DNA of 64,000 nucleotides from Jiella endophytica (GTDB taxonomy: Bacteria; Pseudomonadota; Alphaproteobacteria; Rhizobiales; Rhizobiaceae). Numbering within the stretch: position 1 is the first letter of the stretch; each line of letters starts with the position of its first letter. Made by a program: the position numbers and the translations under genes. The stretch spans positions 605,367 through 669,366 of the forward strand of contig NZ_SOZD01000003.1 of NCBI RefSeq assembly GCF_004519335.1, in the 5' to 3' direction. The notes beneath the pieces were generated by a model. It did not search any database. It worked only from the letters and a program-made list of their open reading frames with translations, and was not told where the DNA came from. This document shows, one piece after another, positions 9,362-18,582 of the stretch.

Positions 9362-10273
9362 ATGACCAAGCTCAATATCCATTTCGGCTATCCCAAGACC
9401 GGAACAACCAGTCTTCAGAACATGCTGGCCAGGTCGAGAAAGTCTCTGGATGCCCACAGAGTTCTGTTCCCCGAGACGATCGACAATCGCCATCGCGTCT
9501 TGCAGCTGATCGGGTCTGACGGCACCAATCAGAATCTCAACAAGAGGCTCAACGTTTCATCGAGCGACGAGCGCAAGTCCCGTATCGACAGCTGGGTTGC
9601 CGGTCTTGCCGAAGTCGCGGCCGACTACGACAGTGTGATTCTCTCCGAAGAAACTCTGGCGACCCGGGCCCCGGAGGAGCTCGCCGAGATCCATTCCGTG
9701 CTCGCCCCGCATTTCAGCGAAGTCCATGTCTATGTCGGATTCCGGCAACATGAGAGCTTTGCCATCAGCGACTACATGCAGCGCGTCAAGGCGACCTTCA
9801 ATCACGCCTCGTTCCGGCACTATGTGCGCAATCTCGCCAGCAAGGACTTCATGCTGTATTCCCAGGTCCTGGAGAGGTTCGACACGATCTTCGGCCCGGA
9901 AAACGTCCATCCGATCGTCTACGACGCCGCCAACAGCCACGACTTCAACAAGAACCTTTTGGCTTCCATGGGTGTCGAGGCCGAATGGCTGGAAACGCCG
10001 ACCGAGCTCTACAACAAAATGCCGAATATCGAAGTCCTGTTCCTGAAGCAGTTTTTCAATCGTCGCATGGAACAGATGATGAAGGACTTCGACGGCAAGG
10101 CCAATGGTGCCGTTCACGACGCGATCATCGACGCACTCGGCACGGTCGTCTCGGCTGCGAAAATCACCCTTCCCACCAAGGCCGATCTTCTGGACTCGAT
10201 CCCGCGCAATACCAAGCGCCAGTGGGACGACGACTGGACGGCACTGCAGGCCTCGCTGGATTCGCGCTCCTGA
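9362..10273 (+). CDS. P-loop sulfotransferase-like protein (303 aa)
   Basis: A 303-residue protein with the P-loop IHFGYPKTGTTSLQ at residues 6-19, the type found in sulfotransferase-fold proteins (PxxGTTSLQ). The rest lacks an obvious RDP-type 3'-phosphate motif, so PAPS binding is plausible but not shown; VYVGFRQHESFAISDYMQRVK is the likely counterpart. A ribosome binding site (aggtaggga) precedes the ATG. It is a clear full-length paralogue of the gene at 21193-22107 (for example TIDNRHRVLQ is shared). Standing alone on the plus strand, it has its own AT-richer promoter region. Probably a glycan-modifying enzyme. Confidence 0.7.
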   Translation: MTKLNIHFGYPKTGTTSLQNMLARSRKSLDAHRVLFPETIDNRHRVLQLIGSDGTNQNLNKRLNVSSSDERKSRIDSWVAGLAEVAADYDSVILSEETLATRAPEELAEIHSVLAPHFSEVHVYVGFRQHESFAISDYMQRVKATFNHASFRHYVRNLASKDFMLYSQVLERFDTIFGPENVHPIVYDAANSHDFNKNLLASMGVEAEWLETPTELYNKMPNIEVLFLKQFFNRRMEQMMKDFDGKANGAVHDAIIDALGTVVSAAKITLPTKADLLDSIPRNTKRQWDDDWTALQASLDSRS

Positions 10274-10488
10274 TCCTTCGGCATTGCTGAGGAAGACCTT
10301 CGGCTGTGCCGCCACGCCTCGCCGATCCACGGAACCGGCGGTGTCGCCGATGGCACAGCGCCGTTACGTCAGCGCCGACCGCCGGCGGCATGCCAAAAAG
10401 ACACTGGATTGCGGCACGAGCCTATGCTTTGTGACGCGGGTACGGGGTTTTCCGTGCGCACCATTCACGCTCCAGAGGAAGGCGACCA

Positions 10489-11343
10489 ATGCCGGTCATT
10501 GAGGTTCAAAGTACCGATCGACGGAAGGCCGAGAGCACCTTTCTTCTCAACAACGCCAAGAACGTCCATTCGCAGAACGGCGAAGACGGCATTCTCGGCG
10601 CCCTTTACGATCTGATCGGCACCAAGAACAAGTGGTGCGTCGAGTTCGGTGCCTGGGACGGCGTCCATCTCAGCAACACCTGCGACCTGATCCGCTCGCA
10701 TGGCTGGTACGCCGTGCAGATCGAGGGCAACGGCAAGAAGTTCGAGACCCTCAAGGAGAACTTCAAGGACAACGATCGCGTCCGCCAGATCCACGCCATG
10801 GTCGGCTACGAGCCGGGCGTCAACACCCTCGAGGATTACCTCGCGACGACCGAGATCCCGGAGGACTTCGATCTCCTGAGCATCGATATCGACGGCAACG
10901 ACTGGTACATCTGGGAATCGGTGAAGAAGTACCGACCGCGGGTCGTCGTCATCGAGTTCAACCCGACCGTCCCCAACGAGGTGGTGTTCATCCAGGACAA
11001 GGACATGAGCATCAACGAGGGATGCTCGCTGGCCGCGCTGATCAAGCTCGGCAAGGAAAAGGGCTACGAACTCGCCTGCGTCACCAAGGTCAATGGCATC
11101 TTCGTGCGCTCGGACGAGTTCCCCAAACTCGGCATCAAGGACAACAGCATCGACGCGATGCATCGGAAGGATGCCGCCTACATCTTCCAGGGCTACAACG
11201 GCAAGATCTACCAGACGATGGGCCGCGGCTACTGGCGCCTGCGCAATACCGAGCTCGGCCAGCCGGATTCGCTGCAGATCCTGCCCGAGCGCTCGCGGCA
11301 GTATCAGGACCGCGTCAAGACGCCGACCGACGAGGACAAGTGA
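10489..11343 (+). CDS. FkbM-type SAM-dependent methyltransferase-like protein (284 aa)
   Basis: A 284-residue protein with HSQNGEDGILGAL (27-39) and WCVEFGAWDGVHLSNT (49-64), the signature of a methyltransferase-like family common in polysaccharide loci. FDLLSIDIDGNDWYIWESV corresponds to the FkbM post-motif I aspartates, and VVVIEFNP follows. Start supported by agaggaagg 8 bases upstream. It ends seven bases before a strong terminator stem at 11350-11383, so it is transcribed alone or from the gene 215 bases upstream. Some members of this SQNGED group have unknown activity; methylation of a sugar hydroxyl is the natural guess. Confidence 0.7.
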   Translation: MPVIEVQSTDRRKAESTFLLNNAKNVHSQNGEDGILGALYDLIGTKNKWCVEFGAWDGVHLSNTCDLIRSHGWYAVQIEGNGKKFETLKENFKDNDRVRQIHAMVGYEPGVNTLEDYLATTEIPEDFDLLSIDIDGNDWYIWESVKKYRPRVVVIEFNPTVPNEVVFIQDKDMSINEGCSLAALIKLGKEKGYELACVTKVNGIFVRSDEFPKLGIKDNSIDAMHRKDAAYIFQGYNGKIYQTMGRGYWRLRNTELGQPDSLQILPERSRQYQDRVKTPTDEDK

Positions 11344-11349
11344 ATTGAA

Positions 11350-11383
11350 AAAGGCCCGGGCCGCATCGCGGCCCGGACCTTTT
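11350..11383. terminator. Bidirectional rho-independent terminator
   Basis: A 15-base stem with one mismatch (aaaggcccgggccgc / gcggcccggaccttt) and a 3-base loop atc, followed by T residues on the plus strand and preceded by A residues that become a T-run on the minus strand. It sits between the convergent methyltransferase-like gene and fcl and should stop both. Confidence 0.9.
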
Positions 11384-11442
11384 CTCTCTGAAATCCGCTC
11401 GTCGCCCGCGACGGGCGAAAGCCTCTGCCCTTCGGTCCCAGA

Positions 11443-12391
11443 TCAGGCGTTGGCGGGCTGGTATTCCCGGCTGAAGGTCTCGTAGACGGCGGCGATGCCG
11501 TCGTCGAGCGCGATCCTCGGCTGCCAGCCCAGCGCCCGCAGCTTGCCCGCATCCATCAGCTTGCGCGGTGTCCCGTCGGGCTTCGTCAGATCGTGCTTCA
11601 GCTCGGCCTTGAGGCCGACCACCCGGCACACCGTCTCGGCAAGCTCGTTGATCGTGACGTCCTCGCCCGAGCCGACATTGACATGGGTGTCGTCGGAATA
11701 GTGCTTCATCAGATGGACCAGCGCGTCGGCGCAATCGTCGACATGCAGGAATTCGCGGCGCGGCGTGCCGGAGCCCCAGAGCATCAGCTCGCGCTCGCCG
11801 GCGAGCTTGGCCTCGTGCGCCTTGCGGATCAGCGCCGGCAGCACGTGGCTGCCCTTCAGATCGAAATTGTCGCCCGGCCCGTAGAGGTTCGTCGGCATCG
11901 CCGAGACGAAGTCCGCGCCATGCTGGCGCCGATAGGCCTGGCAGAGCTTGATGCCGGCGATCTTGGCGATGGCGTACCACTCGTTGGTCGGCTCGAGCGG
12001 CCCGGTGAGAAGCGCTTCCTCCTTGATCGGCTGCTCGGCGAATTTCGGATAGATGCAGCTCGATCCGAGGAACAGGAGCTTTTCGACGCCGACCTCGTGG
12101 GCCGCCTGGATGATGTTCGCCTCGATCATCAGGTTGTCGTAGAGAAAATCGGCCGGATAGGTGTCGTTGGCAAGGATGCCTCCGACCTTCGCCGCGGCGA
12201 GGAAGATCGCGTCGGGGCGCTTCTCGGCGAGCCAGCGCTGCACCGCGTCCTGGCGCTTGAGGTCGACCTCCTGGCGGGAGGCGGTGAGGACCTCGCAGCC
12301 CTCCGGGGCCAGCCGGCGCACGATGGCCGAGCCGACCATGCCGCGATGGCCGGCGACCCAGACCCGCTTGCCTTTGAGGTCGTAGAGAAGC

Positions 12392-12399
<8 letters not shown>
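11443..12399 (-). CDS. fcl: GDP-L-fucose synthase
   Basis: A 318-residue short-chain dehydrogenase/reductase of the GDP-4-keto-6-deoxy-D-mannose 3,5-epimerase-4-reductase family, which makes GDP-L-fucose with NADPH. NADP-binding [12 protein letters not shown] (residues 15-26), the GSSCIYPK block (112-119) with the Ser/Cys used in epimerisation, and the Tyr142/Lys146 pair in NEWYAIAK are all present. [20 protein letters not shown] is the family substrate-binding block. The start codon overlaps the end of gmd by 8 bases, so the two enzymes are translationally coupled and complete the pathway from GDP-mannose. Also known as wcaG. Confidence 0.95.
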
Positions 12400-13492
<1,093 letters not shown>

Positions 13493-13843
13493 TAAGCTCC
13501 TGTTGCCATGTCGATGTCGAAGGGGAAGCCCGCAGAACGGGGCCGTCTCGAGGCGTCGCCGTCGCAGCGGCAGCGATCAGTCCGACACCGTTCGCGGTCA
13601 GGGCCGCCAGTTCCGGCATCAAGATACGCAGAAACTTCCGAAGGGGCAGTCACCGTTCGTCGTACCACTGACACGCCACAACTTCGAAAACCGACGTCCC
13701 GCCCCGAAGAGACGAGGGGATGCTTCGCCAGCGAACGCGAAGACCTGCCCGATGTCAAACCGTCCGGCATCACCTATCCTCTATCCGCCGCCCCTGCAAC
13801 CATTGCCCCCGGCGCCTTTCGCCGGTGCCGGGAGCGCCTGCCG
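13493..13843. other. Intergenic region upstream of gmd
   Basis: 351 bases with no credible gene. It separates the stop of the NodZ-like gene from the gmd start and so should hold the gmd-fcl promoter. A short hairpin (ccggcg-loop-cgccgg, near 13808-13824) just after the NodZ-like gene could be a weak terminator; no T-run follows. Nothing else recognised. Confidence 0.4.
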
Positions 13844-15571
13844 CTAGCCCTCGCGGGCCTGGACCTTGGTCTCCCAGGACCTCAGCCTTGCATCCTGAGG
13901 CCACTTCTCCTGGGCGCTGGAGAGCGCCTTGCGGGCGGCTGGAATCCGGCCCGCGCTGAGATCGATGCCGACGATCCGCAGGATCGCCCGAATGTCGTCG
14001 AGCCCGGCCGCGTCGATATCCGCCACCATCCCGGCCGCAGGCTCGGTCTTGCCGGCCTGGGAGAGATAGTGGGCGTGGAGGATGCGGAGGTCCTCGTCGT
14101 CGCCGCCGGACCAGCGCAGCTTCGCGACGGTTTCGGCCGCCTCGGTGAACCGCTTGCGCCAGGCCAGGACGGTGGCGCGCTGCCGGACGAAGACCGGCGC
14201 GTCGGAGACGCCGCCTTCCTCGGCAAGGACCGCTTCGGCCTCCTCGTAGCCATGGGCATCGAGCAGGCGCTGGACGAAGAAGGCCCGCAGCAGGGGATGG
14301 CCGGGCTCCATCCGGAAGGCCTTGCGGGCGATCGGCACAGCGGCCTCGCGGTCCTTCGTCACAGAGCGCTGGGCGGCGGCATGGGCGGCGATGAAGGGCG
14401 ACGGCCATTCCCGTGCCGTGAGCGACTCCATGCTCGGCGTGTGGAAGACGTTCGGCCGGCCGAAGAACTCGGGAAGCAGCCGGCCGTTGCGCTCGAAATA
14501 GGCCTCGGCGCTGGCGCGGAACTCGGTCTCCGCCGACGGCAGATCGCCCGCCGCGATGAACGCCATGGCGCGCAGGTGACGATAGGTCCAGTTGGTCGGA
14601 TCGAAGGAGGACGCAGCTTCCAGAAGCTCGATCTTCAGGCCGTTGTCCATCGCGGCGGGAAGCTCGTCCACCGCCCACTGCAGTTCCTTGGCCTTTTCGA
14701 GATCGGTGGTGCCGAGTTCGCCCGCCCGCCGGGTCAGGTGGTCGCGCAGGAGGATCGACTGGTAGAAGGTCACCGGATCCTCGATGCCATCGGTGCCGAT
14801 CGTGTTGGCTAGGTTGGCGAAGGCGGAGTTGCGGGCCAGAAGGACCGAGCATTTCGACATCGACATGATGTCGAAGAAGGACTTCTGCAGCTCGCCCTCG
14901 ACGCCGAACCGCTCATAGAAGGACTGGATGCCGACGACGACGTCGCCGGTCTCGTAGCGGCGGATGAATGCCCCGTCATTGCTGAACAGGACGATCTGCT
15001 TGTTGCGCGCCTTGAAGTCATTGATCAGGCCGTCAGCGACGGCGACCGGCGTGTATTTGCCGTTATAGAGGGCGAGACGGTTCATCCCTTCGAGGATGTC
15101 GCCGCGCCGCACATGCAGCCCGACGTCGAAATCCGGAAACCCTGCGGCATGGCGCCAGCGCAGGTCTTCGAGATGGTCGACGAACTCGATCCGGTTCCAG
15201 TAATGGGCGAATTTGCGCCGGTTGAACCGCGTCGCGCCGACCGCCGCCATCCGCTTGTAGACGTTGAGCGACAGGCCTTCCGGACCGCCCGGCTGATCGA
15301 GCCGCTGCAGCACCTTCTTCGGGATCTCCGGCAGGCGGATCGTGATGTAGCGGCTCTCGTCATATTCGGCGAGGAAGTGCCGGTCGATGAACGACCGGCT
15401 GAAGATCTGCTCCGGCCCCTCCACCTGGTGGAAGGTCTTGTCGGTGTAGATTCCCGGCCAGAAGAACTTGAACTCGAAGCCGAGTTCGTCGGCGACGTAC
15501 ATCGCATTGATGACGGCCATGAGCCGGGCGCCCAGACCGTCACGACGGGACGCGACAACAGATTTCGTCAT
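13844..15571 (-). CDS. NodZ/GT11-like putative fucosyltransferase with C-terminal helical repeat region (575 aa)
   Basis: The N-terminal part resembles GDP-fucose-dependent fucosyltransferases of the NodZ/alpha-1,2-FucT type: RRDGLGARLMAVINAMYVADELG (opening near residue 9) and the nucleotide-sugar motif HVRRGD (153-158), then VLFSND and a late CSVLLARNSAFANLAN block. After about residue 290 comes a long helical region with TPR-like periodicity (Ala/Leu-rich, including PGHPLLRAFFVQRLLDAHGYEEAEAVLAEEG). The ATG at 15569-15571 is favoured by ggag 7 bases upstream; the longer frame starts with GTG at 15610. Its location directly upstream of gmd and fcl supports L-fucose as donor sugar. The role of the C-terminal extension, which may bind protein or polymer, is unknown. 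Confidence 0.6.
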   Translation of the reverse strand: MTKSVVASRRDGLGARLMAVINAMYVADELGFEFKFFWPGIYTDKTFHQVEGPEQIFSRSFIDRHFLAEYDESRYITIRLPEIPKKVLQRLDQPGGPEGLSLNVYKRMAAVGATRFNRRKFAHYWNRIEFVDHLEDLRWRHAAGFPDFDVGLHVRRGDILEGMNRLALYNGKYTPVAVADGLINDFKARNKQIVLFSNDGAFIRRYETGDVVVGIQSFYERFGVEGELQKSFFDIMSMSKCSVLLARNSAFANLANTIGTDGIEDPVTFYQSILLRDHLTRRAGELGTTDLEKAKELQWAVDELPAAMDNGLKIELLEAASSFDPTNWTYRHLRAMAFIAAGDLPSAETEFRASAEAYFERNGRLLPEFFGRPNVFHTPSMESLTAREWPSPFIAAHAAAQRSVTKDREAAVPIARKAFRMEPGHPLLRAFFVQRLLDAHGYEEAEAVLAEEGGVSDAPVFVRQRATVLAWRKRFTEAAETVAKLRWSGGDDEDLRILHAHYLSQAGKTEPAAGMVADIDAAGLDDIRAILRIVGIDLSAGRIPAARKALSSAQEKWPQDARLRSWETKVQAREG

Positions 15572-15736
15572 ACCCAAGCTCCGCTCACCCTCACGAAATT
15601 CCCTACTCACTGCGCGGCCTTGGGACCGTCTCGTGTCGTCTGCTCGTCATCCCCGGCGACGGACCGAAGCCGGCCCGCCCCCACCGGCGCGGCATGGATG
15701 CGCCGCGGACCCGGCAGCAGACGCGCCGCCGCCCGA

Positions 15737-16585
15737 TCAGGGATAGGCGACGTGGTTCATGCCCTTCAGGGATTCCACCCGGTAGCCGAGCTCCTTCAAA
15801 AGCCCGCGCACGGCCGGCTTGTTGCGGCCGGAGATCTCGATGATCATCGTCGGCCGGTGCTTTTCGAGGAGCGGCTTCATTGTCGACAGCACCTCGAATT
15901 CGTGGCCTTCGACGTCGATCTTCAGGGCGCCGAAGCTGCCGAGCTCGACCTCCTTGGCGAAGGTCTGGAACGAGCGGACATAGGCCAGCGTCTTGTCGGC
16001 CAGCGGCTTGTTCGTCTTCATGTCGATCGAATTGCCGGTGCCGAGGAAGTCCTGGCCGCGCGGCATGTGCAGGTCGATGACGCTGTCCTCGTTCGACAGG
16101 CCGAAGGGATGCAGCTGGATCTTCTTCTCGAGCCCGTTGGCAAGGACGTTGATCTTGGCGCGTTCCACGGTGCGCGGCACGATCTCGAAGGCATGCACCT
16201 CGTTGCCGTTCATCGCCGCGACCAGCGAGAACAGGCCGGTATAGGCGCCGATGTCGAGCGCCACCTTGGTCTTGCTGGTCACCTCGTACCAGAGATCGAG
16301 AATGTCCTTCTCGTAGTCGCCCATCCAGAAATAGTTCCAGGCGACGACGTCGTCATTGGCGGAGAACATGATCGGCGTCAGCGGACCGACCGGGCAGCCG
16401 ACGAAGCCGTGGAAGGGAAACTGATGCTTCAGCTTGTTGTGGGCGGCCCGGCGCTCGGCGGGCGGCATCCGCTCGGCGCGAAACGCCTTCTGCCGCTCCA
16501 GAGCGAGCCGGTTGCCTTCAAGGATCGCCGGATGCGTCTCGCCGAGATTGGCGAACATCAGCATTGCGCTGGGCTCTTGCGTCAT
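15737..16585 (-). CDS. FkbM family methyltransferase
   Basis: A 282-residue SAM-dependent O-methyltransferase-like protein. The SAM-binding motif VALDIGAYTGLFS lies near residues 108-120, AFEIVPRTVERAKINV gives the acidic residue at the end of strand 2, and GALKIDVEGHEFEVL is the FkbM hallmark. An upstream ggag supports the ATG. It precedes the putative fucosyltransferase on the same strand with a 165-base gap and may methylate the same polymer. The first about 90 residues are an extension ahead of the catalytic fold. Confidence 0.85.
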   Translation of the reverse strand: MTQEPSAMLMFANLGETHPAILEGNRLALERQKAFRAERMPPAERRAAHNKLKHQFPFHGFVGCPVGPLTPIMFSANDDVVAWNYFWMGDYEKDILDLWYEVTSKTKVALDIGAYTGLFSLVAAMNGNEVHAFEIVPRTVERAKINVLANGLEKKIQLHPFGLSNEDSVIDLHMPRGQDFLGTGNSIDMKTNKPLADKTLAYVRSFQTFAKEVELGSFGALKIDVEGHEFEVLSTMKPLLEKHRPTMIIEISGRNKPAVRGLLKELGYRVESLKGMNHVAYP

Positions 16586-16800
16586 ACCTGCTCCAACTCC
16601 ACTGGCCGCGTCTGCCTACTTGACGAATAGGGCAGGCGCAAGCTTGCAGCGACGCCGGCAGGCCGCATGGGAGAACGGCGTTGCAGGCATCACCCGATTT
16701 TCCGTCATCCGCGGCCGAAAAGCCTGCGGCGCGGCCGCGCCGCAGCGGCATGGTTGCGCGGATGGACTGTCGAATTTGTGACAGGCGGAATGTTCATGAG

Positions 16801-17535
16801 CTAGCCGAAAGATGCGGCATCTGACATGCGGCCGGCGTCGACCAGCCTTCGCAGCTCTTCGCCGTCCGCATGGGCGATGGCGTCGAGGACGCTGAGGCCC
16901 GGCAGGAATGATGCGCCATTCTGGTCGTAGGGCAACAGGTCGGGGGCGAGGAACAGAAGCCTGATCCCGGCATCGGCGAAGCTTCGCCCGTCATAGAGCT
17001 GCCGGCCGCCCTCCATGTTGAGATATTCGCTCGTGCCGATCTCGCGACAGGCGGCGATGATCCGGTCCTGCCCGGTCAAGGCAGGATCGAGGCGAAGCTC
17101 GGAGATGCGCCTGATCGGCGCTCCGACCGCGAGGATTTCGAAGCTGCGCGCCAGAGCGAATTCGGTGAGCCGGGTAAAATCCAGATCCAGATGCTCGAAC
17201 GCCGCCGCCACCGAAGCGACCAGCCCGAGCGCGCGATTCCGGTGAGGAGCACGGGCATAGCCCTGCTCAATGCGGCGATGGAGTTTCGTCAGTGCCGCCC
17301 GTGCCTTCGGATGGAAGCGCCGCTGGCTGATCGGCGCATCGTGGGCGGCAGCCGCCACCGGCAGGGTGAAGAGGCCCCGCTCGGCCCCGGCCCTCAGCGT
17401 GTTGCGGTTCATCCAGCCCTGTTCGATGAACGGCACCGTGTCGAGCAGCCAGAACTCGTCAACCTTCCGGGCCAGCTGGAAATAGCCGAGATAGGGAAAG
17501 AGATAGGGCTGCATGATCGCGATGCGACGCGGCAC
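16801..17535 (-). CDS. WbqC family protein
   Basis: A 244-residue WbqC-like protein. RIAIMQPYLFPYLGYFQLARKVDEFWLLD at the start, WMNRN, and the C-terminal GTSEYLNMEGGRQLYD and GIRLLFLAPD are typical. Members occur in O-antigen and capsule loci next to amino-sugar or sugar-acyl genes; their reaction is not settled, although a thioesterase/amidase-like or acyl-transfer role has been discussed. The GTG start (17533-17535) lies immediately after the TGA of the preceding sulfotransferase, whose last codons contain the ggagg ribosome binding site, so translation is coupled. Confidence 0.85.
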   Translation of the reverse strand: MPRRIAIMQPYLFPYLGYFQLARKVDEFWLLDTVPFIEQGWMNRNTLRAGAERGLFTLPVAAAAHDAPISQRRFHPKARAALTKLHRRIEQGYARAPHRNRALGLVASVAAAFEHLDLDFTRLTEFALARSFEILAVGAPIRRISELRLDPALTGQDRIIAACREIGTSEYLNMEGGRQLYDGRSFADAGIRLLFLAPDLLPYDQNGASFLPGLSVLDAIAHADGEELRRLVDAGRMSDAASFG

Positions 17536-18582
17536 TCACGCCTCCTTTCCCGACAACTCCTCGGGCGCGAGGCGCGGCAGCGCGCGCATCTTGCCGACCA
17601 GCCGCGACCAGGCCTCGAAGCGGGCCCGCTCGGTCTCCGGCAGTTCCAGATAGGCCGGCTTGTCATGGGGCTCGACCGCAGCAAGCGCCGCATGGAGCGA
17701 TGCGAAGTCGGGATACGAGCCGAAGGCCGGGAGGCCGGGCCTCGCGCTCTCGTAGCCGAGCGCTGCAAGCAGCGGCCCGGCGACGGCCTCGATGAGAGCG
17801 ATCTGGTCGTCGTCGAGCGCCGCACGGAACTTGCCGGCATTGTCCGAGAGCAGCGGCTTGCCGAGGTTCGACCACATGGCCGAGCGTCCGGCATCCACCG
17901 CCGCCGAGCGGCTGCGCTCGGAAAAGCCCAGCATGTCGGCGGAAAATTCGAGATCGAGATTGCCGCAGACCCGGCGCAGCTCGCTCTCCGGATCCGCCAG
18001 CAGATCCTCGTATCTCAGCGCCGCGGCTTTCATTCCGGCTGGACGGCCGGCGAGCGCATCAAGCGATCCGGTCTGGTCCTTGATCCAGCGCTCGGCGGCG
18101 CGGACGACGCCGCCGCGCATCACCGGGCCCTTCGTCCAGGAGACCGCCATGTCCCGCGGATCGCGCACCATGAACAGAAACCGCGGCGACGTGGCGGTGC
18201 CGAGGATCGCCGGAAGAAAGGCGAAGGCGGAATTCTCCTTCAACAGGACGTGGCGCTTGCCCGCCGCCCGCGCCTCGGCGGCGTAGAGTGCGGCGGCCAT
18301 CTCCGGAGCGCTGTTGCATTCGGCAAGGCAGGCCGCGCGCTCCGCCTCGGTCCAGGCATCGATCGCCCATGAGCTGATCTTGGCATCGAACAGCTCCAGC
18401 GTCGCCTGCCGCAATGCCTTGCTGCCGCGGCGATAGCGGGAGGCGCATTCCATCATGATCCGGAAGAGATGCGCCGCGCCCGGCGCGGCGACGGCGGGAT
18501 GGGCGTCGAAGATCTTGGCGATCAGATTGCTTCCCGAGCGCTCCGAGCAGAGGAGGATGATCGGCGCGTCGAGAGGGGTCAC
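17536..18582 (-). CDS. Sulfotransferase family protein (348 aa)
   Basis: A sulfotransferase with the 5'-phosphosulfate motif LLCSERSGSNLIAKI (residues 10-24) and the 3'-phosphate motif FMVRDPRDMAVSW. KAAALRYEDLLADPESELRRV is the usual segment before the C-terminal helices. It starts with GTG overlapping the TGA of the upstream fusion gene (gtga at 18579-18582), and its own stop abuts the GTG of wbqC, making a tight three-gene unit. Not closely related to the tandem pair at 4024-5824, so it probably acts on a different acceptor. Confidence 0.85.
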   Translation of the reverse strand: MTPLDAPIILLCSERSGSNLIAKIFDAHPAVAAPGAAHLFRIMMECASRYRRGSKALRQATLELFDAKISSWAIDAWTEAERAACLAECNSAPEMAAALYAAEARAAGKRHVLLKENSAFAFLPAILGTATSPRFLFMVRDPRDMAVSWTKGPVMRGGVVRAAERWIKDQTGSLDALAGRPAGMKAAALRYEDLLADPESELRRVCGNLDLEFSADMLGFSERSRSAAVDAGRSAMWSNLGKPLLSDNAGKFRAALDDDQIALIEAVAGPLLAALGYESARPGLPAFGSYPDFASLHAALAAVEPHDKPAYLELPETERARFEAWSRLVGKMRALPRLAPEELSGKEA

